From: Erythrobacter donghaensis
GTDB lineage: Bacteria > Pseudomonadota > Alphaproteobacteria > Sphingomonadales > Sphingomonadaceae
Direction of reading: 5' to 3'
Length of the DNA stretch: 64,000 nt
Assembly: GCF_001557325.1 (NCBI RefSeq)
Contig: NZ_LSJS01000302.1
Coordinates: forward strand, 1 to 64,000
Below are positions 1-11,506 of this stretch, piece by piece (position 1 is the first letter of the stretch; each line of letters opens with the position of its first letter). The notes beneath the pieces were generated by a model. The model was not told where the DNA came from, searched no databases, and saw nothing but the letters and a program-made list of their open reading frames with translations. Made by a program: the position numbers and the translations under genes.

Positions 1-69
1 TGCCGGAACCGCGCGCGCCGCCGCTGGGTTCGCCTGCCTCCTGTCACAGCAACACGCGAGGCGCCCGTC

Positions 70-324
70 ATGGCCAGTCCCCCACCACCGCCCCGTTCCT
101 CCCGTTCCAAGTGGTTCTGGGTGGCCGCCATCGCCGTCCTCGCCTTCGTGCTCGTGATCGTGCTTTTCAACCCCTCGGGCAGCCGCGACGGCACTGTCGA
201 GGATCCGATCGTGCTCGAGGATCCCGGCGAGGGTGTGGGCGTGGGTCAGGCCAACGAGCCCGAGGAAAGCAGCGACGCGCCCGCGCCCGAACCCTTCGCG
301 CCGGGCGGCGAGCCGTCAGGCTGA
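70..324 (+). CDS. small single-pass membrane protein, unknown function
   Basis: The gene encodes 84 residues. A proline- and serine-rich, positively charged N-terminus is followed by one hydrophobic segment (about residues 15-33, WFWVAAIAVLAFVLVIVLF) and then an acidic, proline-rich tail. The charge pattern suggests the N-terminus is cytoplasmic and the tail periplasmic. The 3' end overlaps the end of the convergent ada gene by 9 nt. I do not recognise a family. The ATG start is used because the membrane segment follows directly. A real gene is likely but not proven. Confidence 0.55.
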   Translation: MASPPPPPRSSRSKWFWVAAIAVLAFVLVIVLFNPSGSRDGTVEDPIVLEDPGEGVGVGQANEPEESSDAPAPEPFAPGGEPSG

Positions 325-1374
325 TCCGCCGTCTCGCCCCTCCCGCCGCAGCAACTCCGCCTTGATCTCCAGCCCATAGGCATAGCCGCCAAGCGTACCG
401 TCGCTGGCGATCACGCGGTGGCAGGGGATCAGCACCGCGATGTGGTTCGCCCCGTTCGCCCCGCCGACGGCGCGGCTGGCCTTGGGGCTGCCGAGGGCGG
501 CGGCGAGCTCGCCATAGGAGCGCGTCTCGCCCGCAGGGATGCGGCGCAGCTCCTCCCAGACGCGCTGCTGGAAGGCGGTGCCGTGGACGTCGAGCGGGAT
601 CGCGGCGCTGCCGGGGCCGGGTTGCTCAACCGCCTCCAGCACCTGCGCGAAGAGGTCGCGGAAGGTATCGCCTGCGGGCACGAGTTCAGCGCGCGGGAAA
701 CGTGCCCGCAATTCCGCCTCGCCCTCTCCGAAAGCCAGGCAGCACACGCCCACCTCAGTCGCGGCGACCAGCATGTCGCCGAGCGAGGTTGCCAGCACCG
801 TCCAGTGGATCACGCGGCCCGCGCCGCCCCTTGTCCAGTCGCTCGGGCGCATGCCCATCCTGCCTTTCGTTTCCGCATAGAACTGTTCGGGGCCGCTGTA
901 GCCCGCCAGTGCGAGGGCATCGGTCACCCGTCGCCCGCTCGTCAGCGCCTCGTGCACACGTTGTTGTCGCAGTGCGCGCGCGTATTGCGCTGGTGATAGC
1001 CCGGTTGTGCGCTTGAACAGGCGTTGAAAATGCGTCGCAGTATAACCTGTCAGCTCCGCCAATTCGTCCAGAGTCATCGCCCCCCGGTCGCGGATCGCGG
1101 CGATCGCGGCGAGGACGCAGGCCTCTTCCGCACTCTGGCTGCCCGGCGAGCAGCGCTTGCACGCCCTCAGCCCGGCCGCCTCGGCGTCGGCGGGGGTGGC
1201 ATAGAAGCGCACGTTCTTGCGATGCGGCGCGCGCGCGGGGCACGAGGGGCGGCAGTAGATGCCGGTCGAATGGACGCCGGTAACGAAAGCCCCGTCGAAC
1301 CGCCGGTCCTTGGCGAGCATCGCCTGCCAGCGTTCCTCGTCGGAGATGTTCTCTAAATGTTTCACGTGAAACAT
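316..1374 (-). CDS. ada: bifunctional Ada: DNA-methyl acceptor, AraC-type regulator and O6-methylguanine-DNA methyltransferase
   Basis: Ada removes methyl groups from alkylated DNA and activates the adaptive response. The 352 residues contain all three parts. The N-terminal zinc domain has Cys41, Cys45, Cys72 and Cys75 (CRPSC and CKRC), matching E. coli Cys38/42/69/72 with a shift of three. An AraC helix-turn-helix lies around residues 105-160. The C-terminal methyltransferase carries the PCHRV active site, with Cys318 as acceptor. The first six codons (M-F-H-V-K-H) are read from a perfect parS palindrome, and the alignment to E. coli Ada supports this start because ISDEERWQAMLAKD matches the E. 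coli N-terminus. It overlaps the small membrane gene at its 3' end. Methylated Ada normally activates its own gene; no alkylation partner gene is adjacent. Confidence 0.95.
   Translation of the reverse strand: MFHVKHLENISDEERWQAMLAKDRRFDGAFVTGVHSTGIYCRPSCPARAPHRKNVRFYATPADAEAAGLRACKRCSPGSQSAEEACVLAAIAAIRDRGAMTLDELAELTGYTATHFQRLFKRTTGLSPAQYARALRQQRVHEALTSGRRVTDALALAGYSGPEQFYAETKGRMGMRPSDWTRGGAGRVIHWTVLATSLGDMLVAATEVGVCCLAFGEGEAELRARFPRAELVPAGDTFRDLFAQVLEAVEQPGPGSAAIPLDVHGTAFQQRVWEELRRIPAGETRSYGELAAALGSPKASRAVGGANGANHIAVLIPCHRVIASDGTLGGYAYGLEIKAELLRREGRDGGSA
1358..1373. promoter_or_regulatory. parS: parS centromere site (ParB-binding palindrome)
   Basis: TGTTTCACGTGAAACA is a perfect 16-bp palindrome identical to the canonical chromosomal parS core bound by ParB. 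With flanking A/T it spans 1357-1374 and encodes M-F-H-V-K-H on either strand. On the minus strand these are the first six codons of ada. parS sites cluster near the replication origin in most bacteria, so this suggests an origin-proximal location. parA and parB are not in the window. Confidence 0.9.
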
Positions 1375-1557
1375 TGCTCGGGGTTACGGCAGCCATGCAT
1401 GCCGAAATGCGGCGATAGCTGGTCGGCGAGATATCCGGGGTCGAGGCCCCTGAGCCGGTCGATCATCGCGCCAGAACTCCCTTGCTTGGTGTGGCAAAAA
1501 AGCATGTACGCGAAACGCTGGCGCGGCGCAGCCCGGGGCCTTGCGCTCAATGTGTGT

Positions 1558-2220
1558 TCAGGGCGCTGGAACTTTGGCCAGACTGACCGCAACAGCGCGG
1601 CTGCGCTCCTTGAGCGCTTCGAAGGTGATGCCGCTTTCGACCAGCGCATAGGAATTTACCGAGAAGAGCTGCTGATCGATCACCGTCAGACATCCACTGG
1701 CCCGTCCCTGTTTCTTCTCGGCCCCAAACTGCACATCAATGAGGAGGAAGATGTAGACGCAATCCTTGTCCTGGCCGCCGAATACAGGGCTTCCGACCTT
1801 CAGCGCATTTTCTTCACCCACGCCTTTGGCGATGTCCGCTTCGACCTCGCGCATCGCGGTTTCGATTTTCGCCAGCGTGCCGGAGTTCTGCATCTCCCGC
1901 GCAAGCACGGCAAGGAATAACGGCTTTGCCATAGTCACCGGTTCGTTGCGGATCGGCGTCTTGATATGCGTGTATTCCTCACCGAAGCTGCCGCAACGAT
2001 CGAGGTTGGCATGGGTCACGCTCGACTTGTCGAGCGCCGCGATCTCCTTGGCCAGCGCGACATCCGGGCCACTCGGCAGGCAAAATCCTTCGGGACGGAC
2101 ATAGCTGAAGGCCGTATCGCCGACCTTGAAGGTCTCGCGCTGCTCGGCGCGGGCAATCCCCGGCGTCGCAGCGAGCGCCAGCGCTGTCAGCGCTAACGAG
2201 ATATTGCGTTTCGTGATCAT
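1558..2220 (-). CDS. exported protein of unknown function
   Basis: The 220-residue product begins with a typical Sec signal peptide (MITKRNISLALTALALAATPGIARA, cleavage around residue 25), so it should be periplasmic or secreted. The mature part has three cysteines (in GFCLPSG, LDRCGSF and KDCVYIF, with another in SGCLTV) and ends in a helical stretch. I do not recognise the family. It is transcribed away from the protease gene that starts about 80 bp upstream on the other strand. About 180 bp separate its end from the parS/ada start, and I see no gene there. Confidence 0.7.
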   Translation of the reverse strand: MITKRNISLALTALALAATPGIARAEQRETFKVGDTAFSYVRPEGFCLPSGPDVALAKEIAALDKSSVTHANLDRCGSFGEEYTHIKTPIRNEPVTMAKPLFLAVLAREMQNSGTLAKIETAMREVEADIAKGVGEENALKVGSPVFGGQDKDCVYIFLLIDVQFGAEKKQGRASGCLTVIDQQLFSVNSYALVESGITFEALKERSRAVAVSLAKVPAP

Positions 2221-2301
2221 TGCCGCTCACCTTCTGCTTCGATACACCGCACGAAACGGCACTCATTGCACCAGCGGCGACGGATTCAAGGACTTTTTTC
2301 G

Positions 2302-3897
2302 ATGGTTGAAGGGCTTGGTCGGCTGACGATCATCTTGCGGACGCTTCTGGGGCTGTCACTCGCGGCGCTGACGCTCGCCACACCGGCATCGGCAGATCCG
2401 GGCGATGTCGATGCCGCGGCGCGCGGCGTGGTGCGGGTGGTGATCATCGGCGAGGAAGGGGGCGGCGAGGCCGTCCCCGTCAGCCACGGGACCGGCTTTG
2501 CGGTCTCCCCCACCCGGATCGTCACCAACGCGCACGTGGTGGCCGAGGCGTTGCAGGACGATACGCTGCGCATCGGCATCGTCCCCTCCGAGGGCACCGG
2601 CGGGGCCTTCGCCCGGGTGGTGGCGGTGTCCCCGAGGAACGACCTTGCCCTGCTCGAAATCGCCAGGGGCTCGCTGCGCCTGCCCCCGCTGGCGCTGGCG
2701 GGGGGCAACACCGGCAATCTCGGCGAGGTCTCGGCGGTGGGCTATCCGATGAATGTCGACCTCGCCCAGGGCCTCGACATGGCGGACATCTTCCGCGCCC
2801 AGCCGCCGGTCAAGTCGCGCGGGTTCCTGTCGGGCGAGCGGCCCAGCCGTCAATTCGACACGATCCTCCACACCGCGCCCATCGCGCGCGGCAATTCGGG
2901 CGGGCCGCTGCTCGACCCGTGCGGACGGGTGATCGGGGTCAATTCCTTCAGCGCCGATGCCGAGAGCGGCGACGGCGAGTTCTACTTTGCGGTGTCCTTG
3001 CGCGAATTGCTGCCGTTCCTGCGCAGCAACAAGGTCGAGCCGGTGGTCAACGCCCTCCCCTGCCGCTCGATCGACGAGCTGAATGCCGAGGAGCGCCAGC
3101 GCCTCGAGGCCGAGCAGAACCAGGCCCGCGCGGCGCTGGAACAGCGCTCGGAGAGCTTGCGCGAGGTGCGCGAAACCGCCCGCCTCGCCGCGCAGATGGA
3201 GGTGCTCGAGGCGCGCGAGAACCGCATGGCGCTGGCGCTGATCGCGCTGCTCGCCTGCATCGGCGCAGGCTATGCCGCTTTCGTGTGGCGCGGCGACGAG
3301 GCGAGAGCCACGCATGTGCGGACCCTCGGCGCGCTGTCGGCGGCCGGGCTGGCGGCGGCGCTGCTCCTGTGGTTCACCCGTCCGGGCCTTGCCGAGATCG
3401 AGGAGCGGGTCGCCGCGGCGGTCGAGAAGGCTGGGGGAGGGGGCGGCAAATCCGATGTCCCGGGCGCGAAATCAGGCGCCGCCGAGGGCGCACTGATCTG
3501 CACCCTCGTCCCCGAACGCAGCCGCGTCACCACCGCGCGCACCGACGATGTCGCCTTCGAATGGTCGGCCGACGGCTGCGTCAACGGGCGCACGCAATAC
3601 GGGCTCGGCCAAGGCGGCGAGTGGGCCCGCGTCTTCGCCGCCGAGGATGACGCCGCGGTGGCGGTCAACACCTATGACCCGGCGACGCGCACCCTTCGCA
3701 CTGACCGTTACCTGTTGGGGCAGGAGGCGCTTGCCGCCGCACGCGAGGCCCGCGCCGCCTACACGCCCCCGTCCTGCGGAATCACCGATGCGGCGCGGAC
3801 TCTGGGCGAGCAGCAATCGGCGCTGATCGCCGGCTTGCCCGAGCGGCCCAACGAGCGGCTGGTGTACAACTGCGCGGCGAAGGGTGCGGGGAAATGA
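2302..3897 (+). CDS. membrane-anchored trypsin-like serine protease (S1/Deg type) with extra C-terminal domain
   Basis: The 531-residue product starts at ATG 2302, which directly precedes a signal peptide (about residues 1-31); an ATG 12 codons upstream is less likely. A chymotrypsin-fold protease domain has a complete catalytic triad: His78 in NAHVV, Asp114 in NDLALL, and Ser199 in GNSGGPL. A charged coiled coil (about 255-310) follows, then two hydrophobic segments (about 313-332 and 345-365), a glycine-rich linker, and a C-terminal domain of about 130 residues with several cysteines. There is no PDZ domain, unlike DegP. The next gene overlaps by 4 nt (ATGA), suggesting a two-gene unit. Likely role: envelope proteolysis or signalling; the substrate is unknown. 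Confidence 0.85.
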   Translation: MVEGLGRLTIILRTLLGLSLAALTLATPASADPGDVDAAARGVVRVVIIGEEGGGEAVPVSHGTGFAVSPTRIVTNAHVVAEALQDDTLRIGIVPSEGTGGAFARVVAVSPRNDLALLEIARGSLRLPPLALAGGNTGNLGEVSAVGYPMNVDLAQGLDMADIFRAQPPVKSRGFLSGERPSRQFDTILHTAPIARGNSGGPLLDPCGRVIGVNSFSADAESGDGEFYFAVSLRELLPFLRSNKVEPVVNALPCRSIDELNAEERQRLEAEQNQARAALEQRSESLREVRETARLAAQMEVLEARENRMALALIALLACIGAGYAAFVWRGDEARATHVRTLGALSAAGLAAALLLWFTRPGLAEIEERVAAAVEKAGGGGGKSDVPGAKSGAAEGALICTLVPERSRVTTARTDDVAFEWSADGCVNGRTQYGLGQGGEWARVFAAEDDAAVAVNTYDPATRTLRTDRYLLGQEALAAAREARAAYTPPSCGITDAARTLGEQQSALIAGLPERPNERLVYNCAAKGAGK

Positions 3898-4424
3898 GCC
3901 GAAAGCGGTGGATCGCGGCGATCGCGGGTCTGCTGGTGCTGGTACTCGGCGGGCGGATGGTGCTGCGCTATTTCGACTGGGAGGCATCGGAAGCAGCACG
4001 CCCCGACTTAGCCAATCTGCAAACCCTCGCCACCTCGGCCTGTCGCTGCGCGCGCGAAGTGGGCGACGGGGCGAGCAACGCCTGCTGGCAGGAATACAAG
4101 GCCGCGATCGCGGGTTTCCAGGTCAGCGGAATGGCCACCGCCTGCGAGCCCATTTCGACCGAGCTCGATTGCATCGTCACCGACGCAGGTGAGAAATGCA
4201 TCGTCACCGGCTACGGCAACGGCATTTGCACCCCTGAGGAAGCCGACGCCGCCGACATCGCATGGACGCAAGGCCTCCACGCCGAGGGCGAATTCGGAAC
4301 CCTCAGCGATGCAGCGCGAGAGAGGGCCACCAAGCGGGCCGACGCCGCTTTCAAGAATGTGATTGAGCGTATCAGGCGCGGCGAGCGCCTTGCCCCGGTT
4401 TCCGGCGCCAGCAGCTGCGGCTGA
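3894..4424 (+). CDS. membrane-anchored cysteine-rich protein coupled to the protease gene
   Basis: The 176-residue product has one N-terminal hydrophobic segment (about residues 7-25, uncleaved anchor or signal) and a periplasmic part with at least seven cysteines (TSACRCAREV, NACWQEY, TACEPIS, LDCIVTD, EKCIVTG, GICTPEE). Its ATG overlaps the stop of the protease gene (ATGA), so the two are probably translationally coupled and functionally linked. I do not recognise a family. Paired cysteines suggest disulfides. It is followed by 160 bp before the ATP synthase operon; I see no additional gene there. Confidence 0.65.
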   Translation: MSRKRWIAAIAGLLVLVLGGRMVLRYFDWEASEAARPDLANLQTLATSACRCAREVGDGASNACWQEYKAAIAGFQVSGMATACEPISTELDCIVTDAGEKCIVTGYGNGICTPEEADAADIAWTQGLHAEGEFGTLSDAARERATKRADAAFKNVIERIRRGERLAPVSGASSCG

Positions 4425-4584
4425 CCCTCCCCGCTTCGCACCTGCACAAATCCTCCCCCACGCGGCTTGCAGGAACCGGAATCAATTGCTAGGCGCGCGC
4501 CAGCCTTGCGGGCAGCCCTTGCGCTCGTCCTGCAGCCAAGGCTCAAGCAAGACCCTCTGACCCTTCCGAGAGGAAACGAAGCGC

Positions 4585-6680
<2,096 letters not shown>

Positions 6681-6692
6681 GGACGCCCTGAC

Positions 6693-7562
6693 GTGCCCTC
6701 ACTCAAGGAACTCAAGGGCCGGATCAACTCGGTCAAGTCGACCCAGAAGATCACCAAGGCCAAGCAGATGGTCGCGGCGGCCAAGCTGCGCCGTGCCCAG
6801 GCTGCGGCCGAGGCCGGGCGGCCCTATGCCACGCGCCTCAGCGCGGTGATGGCTTCGCTGGCGAGCAAGGTCTCGGGCTCTGCCGCGCCCAAGCTGCTGG
6901 CGGGCACCGGCGCGGATCAGCGGCACCTCCTTGTGGTGGTCAACACCGACAAGGGGCTGTGCGGCGGGTTGAACTCGAACCTCGTCAAGGCCGCCAAGGC
7001 CAAGGCCAAGGAGCTGATCGCGCAGGGCAAGACGGTGGAATTCTACCTCGTCGGCAAGAAGGGCCGCGCGCCGCTGAAGCGCGAGTTCCCGAGCCTGATC
7101 GGCGGCGGCTACGACACCAGCGTGGTCAAGACCCCGGGCTTCGATGAAGCCGAGGCCATCGCCGATGAGCTGATCGCGCTGTTCGACGCCGGCCAGTTTG
7201 ATGTCGCGCACCTGATCTTCCCGACCTTCAAGTCGGCGCTGGCGCAGGACCCGACCGTCACCCAGCTGATCCCCGTCCCCGCCCCGGCCGAGGCCCCGGT
7301 GGCCGACGCCGTGGTGCAGTACGAGCCGGGCGAGGAGGAAATCCTCGAGGAACTGCTGCCGCGCTACGTGCGCACCCAGCTGTTCGGCGCACTGCTCGAG
7401 CGGGAAGCCTCGGAACAGGGCGCCTCGATGACCGCGATGGACAACGCCACGCGCAACGCGGGCGAGCTGATCCAGAAGCTGACCATCCAGTACAACCGCA
7501 GCCGCCAGGCCGCGATCACCACCGAACTCATCGAAATTATCGCGGGCGCGGAAGCGCTCTAA
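6693..7562 (+). CDS. atpG: ATP synthase F1 subunit gamma
   Basis: The gamma subunit is the central rotor shaft of F1. The 289-residue product begins [20 protein letters not shown] and ends with the helix containing [20 protein letters not shown], both family hallmarks. The start is GTG at 6693, 12 nt after atpA. It belongs to the same transcription unit as atpA and atpD. Confidence 0.98.
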   Translation: MPSLKELKGRINSVKSTQKITKAKQMVAAAKLRRAQAAAEAGRPYATRLSAVMASLASKVSGSAAPKLLAGTGADQRHLLVVVNTDKGLCGGLNSNLVKAAKAKAKELIAQGKTVEFYLVGKKGRAPLKREFPSLIGGGYDTSVVKTPGFDEAEAIADELIALFDAGQFDVAHLIFPTFKSALAQDPTVTQLIPVPAPAEAPVADAVVQYEPGEEEILEELLPRYVRTQLFGALLEREASEQGASMTAMDNATRNAGELIQKLTIQYNRSRQAAITTELIEIIAGAEAL

Positions 7563-7573
7563 ACGAAGGCTAG

Positions 7574-9037
<1,464 letters not shown>

Positions 9038-9041
9038 GGCA

Positions 9042-9557
9042 TTGGCGCTGCGTACGATCTTGCTGTCTGCGGGATTTTGCGCAGCGACGTTTGCTGGTGC
9101 GGCAACCGCACAGGCGCAGAGCGTTTCGGCACCTGCCAAGGACGCCTACGAAAGCGCCCTGCACTCGATCTTCAGCCTCTGCCCGGCGCTTGTGTCGGGC
9201 AAGGTCGCTCCGGATGCGGTTCGTCTGGCTGATTTCGGCCTGAAAACCTCGCCCGGTCGTCCGGGGGATTGGCAGGCCGAATTTCCCAACGGCGTGGCAA
9301 TCGTCGATTTCGAGGCCGCAGACCGTTCCTGCGCGGTGAGCCTGGCGAGCGAGCGCGCGCTGTCGTTCGGCGACTTCATTATCGGTCAGATCGAGACATT
9401 CGGCTTCACCGTCCTCGTCGATCGCCGGAAGGAAGCCGTCAGCGGCGGGGTGTGGATCAAGCTTTCGCCGGACAAGCGGCGGCGCGAGCAATTCACTGTC
9501 GTCAAGAATCCCAATGGTCCCTTGTTGACCGTGTCGTATACCGAGAAGGCGAACTGA
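9042..9557 (+). CDS. small exported protein of unknown function inserted between atpD and atpC
   Basis: The 171-residue product starts at TTG 9042, 4 nt after atpD, and ends 2 nt before the atpC ATG, so it is embedded in the ATP synthase operon. The N-terminus is a Sec signal peptide ([20 protein letters not shown], cleavage after the AQA region near residue 25). The mature part contains two cysteines (FSLCPAL and DRSCAVS). No ATP synthase subunit in the standard F-type set resembles it, and an exported product would sit on the opposite side of the membrane from F1. I do not recognise the family. The tight spacing on both sides is strong evidence for a real, co-translated gene. Confidence 0.75.
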   Translation: MALRTILLSAGFCAATFAGAATAQAQSVSAPAKDAYESALHSIFSLCPALVSGKVAPDAVRLADFGLKTSPGRPGDWQAEFPNGVAIVDFEAADRSCAVSLASERALSFGDFIIGQIETFGFTVLVDRRKEAVSGGVWIKLSPDKRRREQFTVVKNPNGPLLTVSYTEKAN

Positions 9558-9559
9558 AA

Positions 9560-9817
9560 ATGCCCCTCCACTTCGAACTCGTCACCCCCGCCAAGCTCGT
9601 CCGTTCGGAAGAGGTCCACATGGTGGTCGTCCCCGGCACCGAGGGCGAATTCGGCGTGCTCGAGGGCCATGCGCCCTTCATGAGCACGATCCGCGACGGC
9701 GCGGTGCAGGTCTTCGCCAAGGAGGGCGCTGTCCCTGAGATCATCCAGGTGCGCGGCGGCTTCGCCGAGGTGAACGAGAAGGGCCTCACCGTGCTGGCCG
9801 AGCACGTCGAGGGCTGA
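9560..9817 (+). CDS. atpC: ATP synthase F1 subunit epsilon (short form)
   Basis: Epsilon sits on the rotor and regulates ATP hydrolysis. The 85 residues correspond to the N-terminal beta-sandwich domain ([36 protein letters not shown]). The C-terminal helical hairpin, which in E. coli mediates ATPase inhibition, is missing; short epsilon subunits are common in alphaproteobacteria. ATG 9560 follows the inserted gene by 2 nt. A terminator hairpin starts about 25 nt downstream. Confidence 0.95.
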   Translation: MPLHFELVTPAKLVRSEEVHMVVVPGTEGEFGVLEGHAPFMSTIRDGAVQVFAKEGAVPEIIQVRGGFAEVNEKGLTVLAEHVEG

Positions 9818-9841
9818 CACCTCGCCCGCGCGACAAAGCTT

Positions 9842-9871
9842 GAAGGGCGGGCCGCAGGGCTCGCCCTTTTT
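9842..9871 (+). terminator. rho-independent terminator of the atp operon
   Basis: GAAGGGCGGGCC, a short loop, then GGGCTCGCCCTTTTTG form a GC-rich hairpin followed by a T run, 25 nt after atpC. It also separates the operon from the glycosyltransferase gene. Confidence 0.8.
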
Positions 9872-9921
9872 GCATCCGGCCTCGCGGAAAATTAACCACG
9901 TCCGTGGCATGCCTCGCGGCC

Positions 9922-11406
9922 ATGTTCATGTCTTCGGATATCCGCCCCGCCCCGGCCTCTTCGCTGCTGGCGCGCAGCGATGCGGCGATCGTGCTGGCGC
10001 TCGCGCTGCTCACCTTCTTCGTGCGGGGCGCGTGGATCGGCGATCCCAATGCCGATGTCGACGAGCAGCTCTATTCGCTGATCGGCAACCAGATGCTCCA
10101 CGGCGCGGTGCCCTTCGTCGATCTGTGGGACCGAAAGCCCTGGGGGCTGTTCGCGCTCTTCGCGGCCTTCCACGCGATCGGCGGGCCGGGCTCGGAGGCC
10201 TACCAGACCGCGGGCGCGCTCTTCACGCTGGGCGGCGCGGTGATGATCTTCCACCTCGCCCGCGCGCAGGCCGACCGGATGACCGCCGCCGCGGGGGCCG
10301 CGCTCTACGTGGTGCTGTGCACGATCAACGACGCGCATTCGGGCAATTCGGAGGTGTTCTTCATCCCGCTGCTGATCGCGATGGCGGTGCTGGTGCGCGA
10401 CACTGAGCATCCGCGCGCCCTGGGCCGCGCGGTTGTAGCCATGCTGATCGGCGGCATCGCGCTCCAGATCAAGTACACCGTGATCCCGCTGTGCCTGTTC
10501 TTCGGCCTGTGGGCGCTGTGGGGCCAGTGGCAGCGCGGCATGAAGCTGTGGCGGCTTGCGGCGCTCGCCGCAGGTTTCGGCGTGCTCGGCGTCCTGCCGA
10601 CCGCGCTCGTCAGCGCGGGCTATTGGGCGGCGGGGCATTGGGACGCCTACGTCTTTGCCAATTTCGTCTCCTTCTTCGACCGCCTCCCCGCCGCCACCGG
10701 ACGGGTCCACCCGCTGATGCTCGCCTATCTCGGCCTGCAATTGTCGTTGAGCTGGCTCGGCATCCGTGCAGCGCAGCGCATCTGGCGCGAGGGGCTACCG
10801 CGCCATTGCGTGTTCGTGATCATGTGGCTGGCGGCGGCGGTGGCGACGGCCTACCCCCCCGCGACGGTCTACCGCCACTACCTCGCCGCGCTGATTCCGG
10901 CGACGGCGCTGCTCGCCCTGCCGCTGTTCCATCGCGAGCCGAGCGAGCGGATCAACCGTGCGGCGCTGCTGCCGGTCGCGGTGTTCCTGCTGATCGTGCC
11001 CTTCCAGTACTGGGTGAGCCACGAGAACCGTTCGGCAACTTTCCGTCTGGCCGAGGCGATCACCCCGCATGTCGATGCACAGGCGGGTAAGTGCCTGCTG
11101 GTCTTCGACGGGCCGACCTCGCTCTACGGCCTCACCAATAGCTGCCTGCCGACCAGGCTGATCTACCCCGATCACCTCAACAACGCGCTCGAGATGAACG
11201 CGCTGGAGATGCGGCAGGAGGACGAGGTGCGACGCATTCTGGCCACCCGCCCGCCGGTGATCGTCACCGCCGACCTGCCGCTCACCCCGCAGAACTATGC
11301 GGCCAAGGACCAGGTCGATGCGGCGATCCGGCGCGATTACCGCCTGATCGCGAAGGAAGAACTCCACCACCGCTACATTTTCGCGTGGGTGCGCCGCCAG
11401 CCCTGA
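9922..11406 (+). CDS. membrane glycosyltransferase, GT39/ArnT-like (PMT_2 family)
   Basis: The product of about 494 residues is a polytopic membrane protein with roughly ten hydrophobic segments. Near the N-terminus DPNADVDEQLYSLIGNQML holds the acidic pair typical of polyprenyl-phosphate-sugar-dependent glycosyltransferases, placed in the first periplasmic loop, and VPFVDLWDRKPWGLF follows. The last 110 residues are a soluble domain. Such enzymes move a sugar from a lipid carrier onto protein, lipid A or another glycan; the acceptor cannot be read from sequence. Starts at GTG 9904, ATG 9922 or ATG 9928 are all in frame; I chose 9922 without a clear ribosome site to decide. Confidence 0.8.
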   Translation: MFMSSDIRPAPASSLLARSDAAIVLALALLTFFVRGAWIGDPNADVDEQLYSLIGNQMLHGAVPFVDLWDRKPWGLFALFAAFHAIGGPGSEAYQTAGALFTLGGAVMIFHLARAQADRMTAAAGAALYVVLCTINDAHSGNSEVFFIPLLIAMAVLVRDTEHPRALGRAVVAMLIGGIALQIKYTVIPLCLFFGLWALWGQWQRGMKLWRLAALAAGFGVLGVLPTALVSAGYWAAGHWDAYVFANFVSFFDRLPAATGRVHPLMLAYLGLQLSLSWLGIRAAQRIWREGLPRHCVFVIMWLAAAVATAYPPATVYRHYLAALIPATALLALPLFHREPSERINRAALLPVAVFLLIVPFQYWVSHENRSATFRLAEAITPHVDAQAGKCLLVFDGPTSLYGLTNSCLPTRLIYPDHLNNALEMNALEMRQEDEVRRILATRPPVIVTADLPLTPQNYAAKDQVDAAIRRDYRLIAKEELHHRYIFAWVRRQP

Positions 11407-11506
11407 ACGCTCCCGCGCTTGCATGCGCGCCAACTCCCTGCAATTCTAGCGCTTCGCACGGGCCCTCGAGCGGCCGGTGCAGCAGCCATCTCAGGGAGAG
11501 ACCCAC

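Noticed and set aside
1357..1920. Plus-strand frame starting M-F-H-V-K-H
   Set aside because: The start motif comes from the parS palindrome, which reads the same on both strands. The frame runs antisense through the exported-protein gene and shows no family features.
4425..4584. A sigma-70-like promoter for the atp operon (TTGCAG ... TTGCTA)
   Set aside because: The boxes are only 13 nt apart, too close for a functional promoter, so no promoter is called.
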